A stretch of DNA of 64,000 nucleotides from Meandrina meandrites (GCA_963693305.1 OY855905.1:41536395-41600394); one strand, 5' to 3'. Shown: positions 17,234 to 30,027, counted from the first letter of the stretch. A program made the numbers and translations. Notes: generated by a model not told the origin, from the sequence alone.

Positions 17234-20200
17234 ATGATTGAAGATTCACTCCGAAGATTTGCCCAAGAGAATTTTAGCGATACGTACTTCCCAGTCCTCC
17301 ACGGCGAGACAGAGAATGTTAAGCCTTTGGCACTGGTAGTCAAACGGCATCGGTCAATATGGAAGCGCCCCATTGCAAAGTTGGAAATAGTTATCCTCGC
17401 AGGACTGGAGAGATATGTAGAGAACGCTACACATGAAGCGTTCGTTGAATCTGTTACATCAAAGATCACAGAAGAAGATATCTCAATGAGACAGAAAATT
17501 AGCATGGGAGCCAGGTATATGTTCGACTTAAACCGTCATATTTGATCAGTTAGACCTCCATGTTAATTGATTTACACAACTTACCAGAATGTGGAAATTA
17601 TATGTCGCTCGATCAACTGTTCAGGACAAACGGGTTTTCTTTTTAAGTTCATTATGATCTTGCATTCTCAGTTTTTAGAAGTTTCTCAAGACGTATATTC
17701 GAGACGAAAATTTCCCACGGTATTGATAAAATTAAGTTTATTGGCAAATTTTCTCGTTTTAAAAATTTAGAAAAAACTTATTGTACGTTATTTAAATAAG
17801 GTACGATAAGTTTTTTTCTAAAAGCAAGAACTACAAACGTTTTAACTTTTAGTAAAGCACTTTTGAACATCTGAAAATTTTCTGATCAAACACCTTTTTC
17901 GCGATCGATTCTCAGTTGAATTAATTTAGAAAGCTGGTTGTCACATGACACATGAGATTTTCGGTTTTGACTATTCTTTGTGTTTTCATTGACAATTATT
18001 TTAAAACAATTAGATTATTCGCTCGCTCACGATTTCTCTCCGTCAAACTTTATTCGCCCTACGACCTCTTCAATTATCACGCGATAGCTAGAAAATTTCA
18101 AACTGAAAATCTTATTGTTAATTTATAATACACTGAAAGTTTCAAAATGAAGAAGAGCGATTTTGAAATAGCTTGAAATGGGATCTAAAAATAGCCTTCC
18201 ACATTTGAAGAGGTAGATGAGAGGAATTGAAACATTTTGGCTAACGCTTATTTCTTGTTTATTTAACCCAGTTCTCATGAGTTTCGTTTGGAGGTAGACG
18301 AGCACGTTGCTGAAGGACCTTTCAAGTCGAACGATGATCGGGGAGTCCTGCAGCTTGGCAAATTGAGTCAGAAATACATTTCAGACCAAGATCTTCGCGT
18401 TGTATTGGCTAATACAGACCTCGATGCCATCAAAATGAAGGGTTTGGAAGATGAAGAACTGCTTTTGATAACGTCTGTGATTTACAGCGACAAATTTGTA
18501 GTAAAAGGGAAAAGAATGCGTCAGGTATTATATCTGAGCAACTAAAAAGATGATGAATTGTGCTAGTTTGGTTGCTTGTGGCACTTGTCCCTTTGATTGC
18601 CTCTTTCGGCTTTTGATTTTGGCGTTTTTTTCTCTATGTGTGAAATTGAAAAGAAGTAATTTTGACCGATACCCCGACTGGATTTTAGTTCTGTCAAGTC
18701 ATTTATATAAGCAAGAGAGGATTCATACTTTCTTGATCAGGGCCCGCGCAGCAAGATTTTGACTGGGGGGGCTTAAACTTGAGCCAGCTTGTTTTTTTTT
18801 TTTTTTTTTGGAGGGGGGGGGGGGGGGGGTGGGGTCCAGTGGCATGCTACCCTTGGAAAATTTGGGTTTTAGTTACTCTCAGATACCGGAAGGTGGATCG
18901 GTCCAGTGGCATGCTACCCTTGGAAAATTTGGGTTTTAGTTACTCTCAGATACCGGAAGGTGGATCGGTCCAGTGGCATGCTACCCTTGGAAAATTTGGG
19001 TTTTAGTTACTCTCAGATACCGGAAGGTGGATCTAAAATTAACAAATAGGGTATAGATACAAACATTCAGCGTTTAAAGCGCAATGTTTTTACAACTTGA
19101 AGCAGCAAGAGACCGCAAACAATCATGCTGCTAACCTAAGATCTACAAGAGATTATTGCAATTTATTTGCGCTTTATTTAGATTTGTTACACCGCACCGA
19201 TGAGTCCCAAAAAGGACGAAACAGCTGTCCCTGCTGTATCGGTTCTTGTCGTGTTGGTGTCTTGCAAAGTTACTTTTACACGTAGTATCAGCCTTGCTAT
19301 ATTATTGCAATGTCTTTACAAATACGTAGACTCAACATTTAGAACCAGACCTATAGATTCTCTATTAAATCCTGCTTGAAACAATATAACTTACTCAAAA
19401 TCAGTACCACTGCCATTAGCCTTTACAAAACAGGAATCCGCCGATTTCTGCTACACTTCAGCTAAACGGTATATATCAATCGATGGAAATTAACGACTAA
19501 AATTTTAGTGTAAATTACATTCTTTAAAGACGCCGAAATTTCTCTTTCTGTTATTGCTACGATCTGCAAATTCGTTAGCAATGTCAAAAAGTCATTCTTC
19601 ATGACTGTTTATCATTGTCAGGTTGCTAAATTTCAATTGCGTCATTGTTAAGAACAATTTTCAGTCTTGAGGCGGTGGAAACTGAATGATTGTTCACCAG
19701 GATTTACCAATATGGAACTAAATCAAAAACACAGTTTATTACTAGCTTCTGGAAAGGCGTTCAAATGGAATGCTTTTAGTAATTGTTCGTTTAATAATTA
19801 TTATTTTTTTGCGTCTCTTTCTTCCTTTACTTGTTTATTTACTTAAGTTCTTGTTATTTTTTCCCTTTACTGTGAAAAAGTGGGGGGGCTAAAGCCCCCC
19901 CCAGCCCCTCCCTCTGCGCGGGCCCTGTTGATATAAGCCAGTGGAGGCAAGGAAACCGAGTGTGTAGGTAAATTTGTGCTTCAATGAACAATGAACAGTG
20001 TTTCCACAAAATTGGCTTTGTAATGAAAATCTCTTTAATGGCAATCCTTGACCGTCCTTATGGTGTCATTTAAAAATTCAAGCTCAAGGCAGCAAGCATA
20101 GTTACGATAAAAGTATTTTGGCGAATTTATACAACGTTAAGTCTTCATCAGAAAAAAATTATGATGCGCAGGAGAAAAACTAGCAGCTGTTAGCCGGTTG

Positions 20201-22684
20201 AAAAATATTATTATTTCGTGCTAACTCTACCGTGAATGTAGTTAGTTATTGTTAAAAGTATTTTCACACACTTGGTTTTCAGACGGAAATACCGCCGTTT
20301 GCCCGGATTCTAATGCCAAATGCGAAAGTGCCATATAAGGGGACGTACATTCCTCCAGCAGTAGCATCAAGAACATCTCAAGCACCATTTCTTTTTAAGT
20401 GTTGCCGTGTTGGTTACGATAAAGAAACCAACCGACTGGAAATCCGCAAAGGAGAGTATGTTGGTAAAAAAATTTCCACAGAGCTTGGTAGCCTAACCAA
20501 CGAGCACGACTCTGAGGATATTCAAATTACGGTGGACGTCGTCCCGGACGAATATGATGATTTGTCAGGTGAGAGTAGCAGATATGTAACCAACACAGAA
20601 AATGGAGCCGAAAAGGTCATGTTTTCTTCCAATTTACTTCAGCTTTATCTCTTTCATTCCACGAATAGGCTAAAAGAAAACAAAGAAAACGATTTATCAT
20701 TTTTTTAACTGAGCAATACTTATTTTAAAACTGGGTTTTAGGTAAAAGTAGTGCAGGCCGACGAGTAACATTAAACATGTCATCCTCTGTTGTCATCGAA
20801 AATAAGAACAGGTGAACAGGCCAGTTGACTTTGAACCCCCTCAAGGCTTTCGTTCTGATAAAAGACATTAAAGGTATTTTTACATTAAGTTGATGGCCCT
20901 GAATTCAATAAAATGGCTCAGCAAAATGGCATGGTTATTTTTAAGTTATGGTGCCATATGACAGTATGATGTCAGCAAAACAACCATCATGGATGTGCCG
21001 TAGTGGATTTCGCTGTATTTTAGGAAGAATTAAAACAAATTCCGAAAAGGCATGAATAAACAGCTACTTAAAGTATTATCATCATCCTCTTCTCAAAATT
21101 GCGAAATATTCTCGAGTGGCGTGGCACAATCTCCGCCCCTCCCATCTTGTACATTCGAGAGATAAGCATTTCACTACAAGGATACTTTATCTACTCAGTG
21201 TTCCTTTATGTAACGAATTGCAGTGCTGGATCCAGCACTGCAATTCAACGTTCATAGTCAAGCCTTTAAAAGAAAGGTCTGCCACTGAATTGTACACAAT
21301 TACCACCAAAGCAACAAAGATCAGTTGTAAGAATTTATATTTCCTTTTTGTTTTTTATTGCGATCGGCGAGCAGTCGTCGACCAAAAACTGAAAAATGAA
21401 AAAATCACCTAGCCTTTATCAGCACCGCGCTTTCTTTTCTTCTGGCCAATGATTCTGAGTAAGAAAAATAAAGACTGCGTTTAAGACGAGTTTTTATTAT
21501 TTTATTGACCAGATTCTCTGACAGCCGAAGAAATTAAGAAACTGGACATTATAACGAAAGAAGTGCTGCGAGCTGAGAAGAGCAGACAACAACGTAAAGC
21601 GCGCGTCAGCAAGTATCTGCGATGGGTAAGTGAATTTAAAAATAATGAGGTTTGGAATACCTTGGAAGGTTAAATGACGGAAAGGTTATGCTCGGTAACA
21701 AAGAAAACTCAATAAGTATTGCATGTTGTTCACCAAATATCGGCCTGGGTTTTAAGAAAATAGTTCTCAAGAAGACGTCGGACGTTTGGTTACTTTGTTT
21801 TGCAATAGAAATTGATTCATTCATCAAGCAGCAGTTATTTCCTATGTATTTTTCAACAGTTTGAACAAGCATTGACCACAGACCAGAACGAGTTGTTACT
21901 TGACGAGCCACTTACTTCAGAAGACTGCAGGTTCCTTGAAAGCATATCCCTTCCTTGCACCGAGAAATCAACCATGTTGGATCTGGGGTCTTTCACAAAG
22001 AAAGATATCCAAGGATACAGAATTGTCTTTAAAGTGCTACATGGTATGAATAACATTTGCCCTACCCCAATCTATCCACACTTCGTTGCTGTTTTCGTTC
22101 GTCAATGGTGTTTCTCTCCTTAATAATTACTTTGACGCATCACACTACACATGCATACTCCACATCTTAGCCCCTTTACAGTGAAGTATCCATAAGTGCT
22201 CAAAAGGACGAGGTGAGATTCGGCACTATTCTATGACAGTTTACAGTTTCCCGCGATCACCTCTCTTCAGTTTTTTCAGGTTTTTTTTTTCAGCAATTTC
22301 GTGCTAATGGCGCTCCAGCGTCTACGTAAAGCGCAAATTACCAAATCAAAAACGACATTCGTAAACTTCCATTATTCTTTTATATATGTCTCTGGAAATT
22401 TCAGCTCAATCGTACCCAAAACAGCCGAGATATAAGCGTTTAAATGTAGGACAAGCAAAATTTTCCCGCGATCACCCCTCTTCAGTTTTTTCAGTTTCTT
22501 GAAAGAAAAAAGCGGAACTATTTGCTATTATCACCTCTAAGCTAAATTTTGCAGTAGCATTGTAAAAAAATACATAAATATCACTTTTAATTACTCACAC
22601 TTGCAATTTTTCTTTCCAACAGAGTTACCCGACAAACAGTGGAAGGAATTTGAGAATACTTTGGCAGCTGGCGCTGCTGAGTGA
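17234..22684 (+). CDS. Gasdermin-like protein, copy 3 (six exons)
   Basis: Exons 17234-17514, 18272-18524, 20283-20568, 21513-21625, 21860-22043 and 22623-22684 join in frame to 1179 nt (392 residues, TGA), with the same intron phases (2,0,1,0,1) as copy 2. Exon 1 has an amphipathic start and LALVVKRHRSIWKRP, closely resembling the gasdermin-N pattern of a hydrophobic strand, a basic run and an aromatic-rich RP segment. Exon 2 gives LQLGKLSQKYI and ELLLITSVIYSDK, exon 3 IPPAVASR and LFKCCRVGY. The linker holds VPDEYDDLSD, with DEYD at residues 267-270 fitting a DxxD caspase site, though an acidic residue follows. The C-terminal 120 or so residues include a basic segment (KARVSKYLRW), LLLDEPLTSEDC and a tryptophan-containing last exon. 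Intron 2 contains a hAT-like element. Structure seen directly; family and pore function inferred. Confidence 0.72.
18738..19927. mobile_element. Non-autonomous hAT-like element in intron 2 of copy 3
   Basis: Begins CAGGGCCCGCGCAG and ends with the inverse CTGCGCGGGCCCTG; TTGAT directly flanks both ends (18733-18737, 19928-19932). CAGGG-type ends are typical of hAT elements, but those normally make 8-bp duplications and only 5 bp match here. No transposase is present. Internally it has T- and G-rich runs and three 67-bp tandem repeats. The whole 1.19 kb sits inside the gene. Confidence 0.65.
18834..19033 (+). repeat. Three 67-bp tandem repeats
   Basis: Units begin GTCCAGTGGCATGC at 18834, 18901 and 18968 and are nearly identical, so the expansion is recent. 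They lie within the hAT-like element. Confidence 0.95.
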
Positions 22685-22960
22685 AAAACATTTGGGTTAA
22701 AACAAAGCCAATTCCGAATGACAAAATCGAGCGTTAAAGTTTACGTGTTTCTTCATAGTGCCTTGGCCATTCTCTCACGGTTTCTTGGTCTTTGCTCATT
22801 GTCATATAACTTTCCAAATAGACTAAATATATGCAGCAGTATTAGTCATGCCGTAATTTTAAGTAAGTAACGCCTGCATAAATTATATAAAATTAAGTAC
22901 ATTTCAGGAATGGTTATTAATAAATTCTGAAAGTGTAAATGTGCATTAACGTAACAGTGA

Positions 22961-22966
22961 AATAAA
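22961..22966 (+). terminator. Polyadenylation signal for gasdermin-like copy 3
   Basis: AATAAA about 277 bases after the TGA of copy 3. Confidence 0.45.
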
Positions 22967-22969
22967 GAC

Positions 22970-24355
22970 ACATTCATTTATTGGTATATCATACAGACAC
23001 CTCTCACCGTTTTTGAAGTAATTGCCCTTGTTGAAAGGTTAATAACCCAGAAATGTCGGCCTGAATGGACTTCATTTTATGGCCTAGACTTTCCGTAATT
23101 TTGGCAGAATTGTGAATTTAGCAGGACCAATAACGAAAAACAACTTGGTGACACTCAAGCTTGCATTTTGTTTGACTTTATTTTCCTCACCCTGTCATAG
23201 AACGCAATTTGCTTTCATCGACCCAACCTAGAACCAAAAAGCGTGAGTAAAATTTGAAAGTTAGAGTCAAAATAATACTTACAATTGGCCTGCATACTCA
23301 TTCCAGCGGGATTATAATAGGATTACCGATTGCAAAACCAAATAAATCGCGTCTTAATTTGTATCAGAATACCGCGCGTAAACAAGAGTGGCATTCGTGT
23401 TTCCATATACCGTTCGCCTTGGCTGCCTGTGGTTGCACTGGCTCCTATTCATTTGCTTCTCCATATAAATCGATTGTAGATAGCCTTGTGTAAGTTTCCT
23501 AACAGAGAGCGGGCCATTTTAAATTGCCTGCCCAATATAACGGGGCATTAGTTCTCTTCAGAAGCAGCAAATGCCTTGACCCCGCCTAATCTCCAAGGAT
23601 AGCAGTGGTAAGGGGGATCAGGACTAAAGCACCACACGAGTACTGCAAATAACAAACAGGAACATGCGAGTAACACACGGAACATACGGGTACATATGAA
23701 TAATTATTGCGTTACCACGGCAACCCAGCTAAATATACATCAACCAAAAAATTTGAATTGCACTCGATTTCAGAAAATTCAGTCATTAAATATTTCTCAT
23801 CATTTGAAGAGAATAATAGAATATTTAAAAGTTGCTTTGTCTTGTTTCCTAATGTACAACTTTGTAACAATTCTTAAAATTCTAATGGTTGGTTCGTTTG
23901 AAATCGTGCCTTTCTGTAAGACAATAAAACACCCAATCGCAACTTTTTGATGAACTGCGCACGTCTCAGCATTGAACCTAGTGAGCGCGCGGAAACTGTG
24001 TTCAGCAACAAGGATTCTTAACAAGTTGTTGAATAATGTTGACTAAAATATTGCTGTGTATACATTTAATAGTAAGTACAAAAGCTTCGTTACAAGTTCT
24101 TTATTAGAGGTTTATTATAACTCCAGGGTATAACTGCAGTTACTTGCACGTTAATTGTATTTACTAAAAATGTAAAAAAATATATCTATGATACTAAATA
24201 AAAAAAATATATATATATACAGTCACATTGCAGTGACATTTACAATTGAAATTCTACAATATAAAGATAACTTTAGTCACCTTGATCACTAACAGTTGTA
24301 CATTCAACTCGATATTCAACAGTTGAATTAACTCTGCTGGAACTATATATGAATC
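22970..24355. other. Intergenic, no gene
   Basis: No exon recognised; AT-rich, with a poly-AT tract near 24180-24220. Confidence 0.4.
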
Positions 24356-24585
24356 TTACTGTGAAACTCAGAAAACCGTGAACACCTGAAATACTTCAGG
24401 AATGTTGATTGTCTAGTGCCCAATCAAAATAAAGTTCAGGACACGCAAGCAAACCTCAAAACCACAAACTAATAACCGTTGCTGTTTGCGGTTTAGTTTT
24501 CTCACGCCTGATTGGCTTTTCCTTGCAACACAATAACATTCCATTAATATTTCTGGTGTTCACGGTTTTCTGAGTTTCACAGTAA
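24356..24585. mobile_element. MITE with 30-bp inverted ends, TA-flanked
   Basis: CTGTGAAACTCAGAAAAC begins the left arm and its exact inverse ends the right arm, about 28-30 bp each. A TA dinucleotide flanks both ends, as Tc1/mariner-type insertion would leave. 230 bp, non-coding. Confidence 0.75.
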
Positions 24586-25477
24586 TTAGGCAATAGCATC
24601 GTACACGCAATGAATTAAAAAAAAACCTTTGACACTACATTACCGGCACGATAGTTGCAGCGAACCTTGGTAATACAAGTAGGTCCTGCAGGCAGTACAT
24701 GTATAAAAAAGCAGAACTGTATTTTTTGACATTCGGACATAGTTGATCTTGAAAGAGTTTATAGTGATCTTCTCAGTGTAAATGTATATTCACTTCCCAC
24801 ATTACTTTATATGAGGGTCGTGAAAGGAGTGAGGAGGGAGCGTATAAGTCTCATTTCTCAACCCAAATTTGGCCCAAATCCCATTTCCCAGCGTGGTTTT
24901 CGACCAACGACTGTGGCAGGATAAAGTAAAGTTTGCGTCGAGCTAAGTGGCCCATACTGCCATCACGTGACTAGGAGTATTTCTACTCCTGATGCATAGA
25001 TCTTTTGTGTATTCAAATCAACTATAATTTAGTTAGCAATAAACTAGTGAAAAGAAATAGTTTGTGTAATAATCGAGCACAAGGTCAACCCCTTGCCTAA
25101 TGAAGCTACCTTACTAATTACGTCACAAAGTAACGTAATGCAATGGTAATACCATAATGACGATTACACCATTCAATGGAAACAAACTATTCTAAATAAG
25201 CTAGTGTTCATTGGATAAAAAGTCGCAGACTCATACCCAGTAGTTATCTTCTTGTGATTTTCAAGTGAGTGAAGACTGGATTCCAATGAAGCGAGGCACA
25301 TGGAGAGTTATGGGAAGGGAAATTGATAGGAAAAGTCTGCGTTCGATTTAGCCTAGTGGCCCATTGGTCCTGAAGTTATTCTGGTTTCAGTTGCATGAAG
25401 CGACTAGGAGTAACCGTGCATTCTACTCCCCCCTGGATGGGATGCTAGCCCATTGAAGGGTTACCCCCAGCATTAAA
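24586..25477. other. Intergenic, no gene
   Basis: No exon recognised. Contains repeat-like text shared in part with the adjoining SINE region. Confidence 0.35.
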
Positions 25478-25615
25478 TTGGCTGGTACCCATTTATACAC
25501 CTTGATGAAGAGGGGCACTGTGAGAGTAAAGTGTCTCATCCAAGAACAGACCAGACCGCCTGATTGGGAGTCCAGTGCACTAACCATTCCAGGCCACAAT
25601 GCCTCCCACTTCCCA
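25478..25615 (-). mobile_element. tRNA-derived SINE, minus strand
   Basis: On the minus strand it reads an A-box-like TGGAATGGTTAGTGCACTGG followed by a body containing GAGACACTTTACTCTCACAG. The same body follows the related plus-strand copy at 27331. The B-box is degraded. Confidence 0.55.
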
Positions 25616-25807
25616 TGGGGAGGGATGAATTAAGGAGAAATAACACTTTTTTCCTTCATGATCCCTTCCTGTGAATCCCTACGTGCCTCAACACACTAAT
25701 ATCTAATCTTCTCTCACCTACAAATCACATAAATAGCGACTAAGTATGAGTCTGAAAGTGTTGTAAATTTTCGGCTGAGTTCTCCCCTTCAGCCGCGGGT
25801 TTGCAAT

Positions 25808-26134
25808 TCATGCAGCGGCACCATCCTCAGGGTTTCCAGCACCTGATATAATAGAAGAAAAATCAACACAGGTTAAATTCTCATCATAAATGCACACCTC
25901 CGTAATGAGTGAGTTATCAATAATCATAGACAAATCAATGACAGGAACAATCTCGTTCCCAGAGTCCACAGGCTCCACGGTCAGCGGTTTAGTCGCCGGG
26001 TGAAACTCTGGGGAAATGGAATTATTCGAATTAATTCGAATTTTTTTGATTGGCTGTTTCAATACAATAGCCTTCGAACTCAGACGTATTTCCGGAAGTT
26101 GTTTATGAACAGTGTATGAAGCTTTAGCGGCCAT
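25808..26134 (-). CDS. Open frame crossing a transposon boundary, unknown
   Basis: A 108-residue frame with a good start context (AAAATGGCC). Its first ~60 codons lie inside the 25948-28786 element and read out through the left terminal repeat; the last ~45 codons lie in flanking DNA. No domain is recognised, and the segment over the terminal repeat is simply the translated repeat. It may be a chance frame or an element-driven chimera; I do not assign a function. Confidence 0.25.
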   Translation of the reverse strand: MAAKASYTVHKQLPEIRLSSKAIVLKQPIKKIRINSNNSISPEFHPATKPLTVEPVDSGNEIVPVIDLSMIIDNSLITEVCIYDENLTCVDFSSIISGAGNPEDGAAA

Positions 26135-26200
26135 TTTGCCGAGATTTTTGGAGTTCGTTCGTTTGTGTTTTGCAGTATCTTGGCCTTAAACCGCGATTTA

Positions 26201-27097
26201 TGATGCCATTTCCCGTTTCGTTTTCAAGGTAGGTAAAAACTAGCTTTAGATTTTGGTATTTACCCATTTTTCACTCGGTGTTTTAATAGTATTTTCTTCG
26301 ATCGAGGAGCTAGAAATTACGTCTGATGTTTGTTATACAACTCCGATTTTTGGTAAATTCTGGTGCTTTTCTAAGCGTACTGAATACATCCCGGCGACTG
26401 CATCTGTGTGCAACGCCGGCTGTTATCAGCTGTTATGCAGGAATATTATTTATATTGAAAATTATCGGACATTGATTATGTAGAGTATTTATTGCAATAA
26501 AGGAAATAGAAAACTTCCATATTCCACATAACTGACTAGGTTGTAAACCTAATCTCAACCGGGCATGCAACTGTTAATGAGAATTTCTCTAGACAGTTGG
26601 TAATGGTATGTGAAAAAACTGTGAACCACACAACCTTGAAAGTGCATGATATAAAGTTCAAACATCAGTCCTTACTTGGAAAACTGCACTTTGCTTGTTG
26701 ATATACTTTTACAATGTTTACCTATATTGGTCTCAGATGGAAAAGATGTAACTCTCTCTCTCTCTTGGTTCCTACTTGTAATAATTTATTTTAAAATTTC
26801 CCCTTAACCATCACCCCAGCCAAACCACCAACTGCTTAAAACTGTGGAAAAATAAACCTGGATGGACTCCAGCCTTCTAGGCCACTAGGCTCAAATGAAG
26901 ACTTAACCAAGAGTTGTGCTGTCCTATCATCCCCTATTGCAATTATTACACAATCATTTATTTCTAATGGCTTCAAGGACTCACACCATAAAGTGTCTTT
27001 TGTGATCACAGACATATTTCAATTTATTTTTGCAGGTCCTGCAGTTGGCTAAATGACAACCAATAGACACCTATGTTCACTAACTGTAACATGAGAA
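26201..27097 (+). other. Possible two-exon transcript inside the element
   Basis: ATG at 26201 opens a 10-codon piece ending at donor AGGTAGGTAAA. A good acceptor (TTATTTTTGCAG) near 27036 leads to a stop after about 9 codons, and AATAAA follows at about 27093. It looks like a short transcription unit without a meaningful protein. Speculative. Confidence 0.2.
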
Positions 27098-27330
27098 TAA
27101 AGTTGGCATTTTTTCCACTCAATCTGACTGCTTATCATTTTGTGTTTTGTACAAGTTACTGGGTAGTGTCCATTCCAGCCCACACCTCTTGACAGTCTTG
27201 TGTAGTTTCAGGAGTCTTTCAGTGTGTTGTATTGCAAGATATGTTTATTTCACAAATATTTGTTTTGGTGAATCTGCCAATGAAATCAAATCTATGTGCC
27301 TTGCCAAAATAACCTGAAGTACAACAAACA

Positions 27331-27440
27331 AGATGGGGGGCACAGTGGAATAATGGTAAGCTCACTGGACTTCAGATTGAATGGTCTGGGTTTAAGCCCC
27401 AACCAGGGTCATTGTGTTGTGTTCTGGGAAAGACACTGTA
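27331..27440 (+). mobile_element. tRNA-derived SINE, plus strand
   Basis: An A-box-like AGTGGAATAATGGTAA and a B-box-like GGTCTGGGTTTAAGCCC spaced as in tRNA promoters, followed by the body seen inverted at 25478-25615. Lies inside the 2.84-kb element. Confidence 0.6.
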
Positions 27441-28795
27441 CTCTCAAATATAAATGGTTCCAACAAATTTACTTTTGGCGGTAATCCTGCAATGGACTAG
27501 TATTCATCCAGGGGGGTAGGGGGAAGAAGAGATATGCCTAGTCACTTAATGCTACAGAAATGCGGTAACAAAACAAGCTATTCAAGCAATCTATGACACG
27601 CAACCAGTATTCAGTATTCAGTATTTCTTGGGCTGTGCTGGCTGTTTGCAGTTGGGGATAGGCCATGTACAGAAAACCAATACAATATTCACATGGTAGC
27701 ACTCAGTGTTACAAATTGCTAAATCAATTCATAGAAACACCATTGGAGAACTTTAATTTCAGCAAAAATAAAGTACAATTTTTTACACTGTATTCATAAA
27801 TGGAAGGCCATATTTCTCTGATAAATGACAGCATTTCATAAATGCTTTAAATAGTCACTTTTATCTACAAATGGTTCGTTCAAAGATGAAACAAATTCAT
27901 CACTTGTCTATTATGAGTTACAAATGCCAGAGGAAATTTTCAATTTTAAGTCATGACGAAAATGTACATAGGAACTTCGACAACAACAGCGGGAAAATGA
28001 ATAAATTTGAGAAAAACTAATGACAAACGTGGAAGAAGTTCTGATCGGATGACAATCAAATCGATACATGTCTGTTATTACTGCGGCGCCAAAATTCCAT
28101 CTTTTTGGGTGAAACCAATCTTGCAAAGTTCTGTAGTCTCCCACTAGTACTGTAGTGGAAAATACGGCACATTATTGCTTACCTGCCTATTCGATTGCAT
28201 TCCAATGAAAATTTCATTTTCAAAATGAGCTTTCGATCAGGGTGCAGTTGCTCCGTGCTCTCACGGCCGTCATTTACAATGCTGTATGTATTAAAAATGT
28301 AGATTCGACCACTGGCCTTCCTCAAAAGATTTCTTCCAGAGATAAAATATATTCGTTTTCTGCCAATATACGTCCACAACTTGGCATTACGACTCCCTTT
28401 GTTTACGTTTGTCCTCCAGATCTGGAAGGTTACACGATCTGTGAACCAATCTGACGTGCATGTTTTGCTTTCAAACAGCGCTATTGCTTTATCGCAGTTT
28501 TTCCGTTGAGCTATTTTTTCTTCAAAGGAGCCTTTAGATCACTCATAAAAGCGTTGATCCACTTGACTTTACGAGTTGCATATCGAGAGAGTGGAGTTCT
28601 GAATATTTTCTTCTGACTTCTGAGCCTTCGGTTTTTTTCCAATTTTTCACTTCCGTTTTTCTAGCAAAGCATGCGTACAACAACCGGAACCCCAGATTTC
28701 TGGGGTAAAAAATTCCATTTCCCCAGAGTTTCACCTGGGTGACCATCCGCTGACCGTGGAGCCTGTGGACTCTGGGAACGAGATTGTGACAGGAA

Positions 28796-30021
28796 TAGTA
28801 AGACAACTATAGCTTTCAAAGGTTTGCTACTTCAACTCCATGCCAGCAGACTTGTCACTTTTGTCTAGATAAAAAGAATAAAAAAAGGTTCTCTGTACTG
28901 TGCACCTATTGTTAGCTCTGTGATGTTGAGGCCGACATAGATATGTATTCCATGAAGGCAACTCTAAGTTATGAGTTCGGGTAACAGAATTATTTTTCTC
29001 AAAGCGGTGAAAATCGCAATTTTAACACGCCACGGTGCACACAAAATTGCATACAGCACACGAAACTGACACCAAAACGATAAAAGAAACCAATTCAGTG
29101 CATGTGAAATAATGCAATTTTTCATGACAAAAAATGTTGCTATTATACACAAGGGCCAAATTCTCTTGCGCCCGATTTCAAAGCGATTTTACTCAAGTAT
29201 AACTGCAGCCTGCCGCGCATGATTTCAAAGCGATCTTACTCAAGCAATTCTAGTGACCCAAAGAAAAAAAGCGTGCGACTTGGGGTAAGTCTATATCTTA
29301 TATTGCATGGTGATGATTGACACATTTGACATGTAAAACAATAGATGAATCTGATAAGAAGCCACTAACCTGGTTAAAATTACCCAGAAAGGTGGTTTAG
29401 AATTATCCTATAACCAGGCAAAAACAACTATTGTTCTTTGATTAATTTCCATGGAAACCGCTAACTTGGTTAAGTGTCGGTTAACTCTCCAAAATAATAC
29501 ACGGCAGCATTAGACATTTTTAACCCAGTTAATTTTAATTGATTAATTTGAAATAGCCTCGTTAACTTGCCAAGTGCAGCTGTGGCATGTTATTTCAGCT
29601 ACTTGCCTGATGGCTCAAATCGTAATTACCGTAATGCGTTTTTGATCACACAAACACAAAGAAAGTAAAACTTCAGTTGTAAGCTATTCCTCTAAAAATA
29701 AATTCACTTATTCTGGGCTCCAAAGACTATTACAGTTGTGCCAAGCGAAGCTTTCCCCCCTAGAGTACATTAATGAATTGATTATTCAAAACCTGAATCC
29801 CGCTAGCAATTGAATGCATTCTTCTTATCATTAATGGCAGTGCCGATCAATGTTCCACAACTGTAACTGGTAATTAGTAAATGCAAAGAAATTCCCATTC
29901 ATTGCAGGCTTTTAATAAAGCAAGAAGTTGTCAACAGTCACCTATGGTCATTCGCATATATCAATGACCAAAAAAATATCTGACAAATCTACAAGCACAA
30001 ATTTTATTTTTGTACTTTTTT
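28796..30021. other. Intergenic, no gene; small direct repeat
   Basis: No exon recognised. A motif ATTTCAAAGCGAT is repeated at about 29175 and 29222 in a ~50-base direct duplication. Confidence 0.4.
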
Positions 30022-30027
30022 TTTATT
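30022..30027 (-). terminator. Polyadenylation signal of the death-domain gene
   Basis: AATAAA on the minus strand about 104 bases beyond the stop at 30131. Confidence 0.5.

Larger units (their letters stand above)
25948..28786. mobile_element. 2.84-kb Mutator-type element with perfect 9-bp duplication
   Basis: Both ends read CAATCTCGTTCCCAGAG in inverted orientation, with arms about 80 bp long that also share the GGCTCCACGGTCAGCGG block. TGACAGGAA flanks it at 25939-25947 and 28787-28795, a perfect 9-bp target duplication. No transposase is visible inside. A short exon-like start lies near the left end (26201-26229, ending in a GTAGGT donor). The same terminal family bounds 4861-5175 and 49719-52689. 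Confidence 0.85.
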
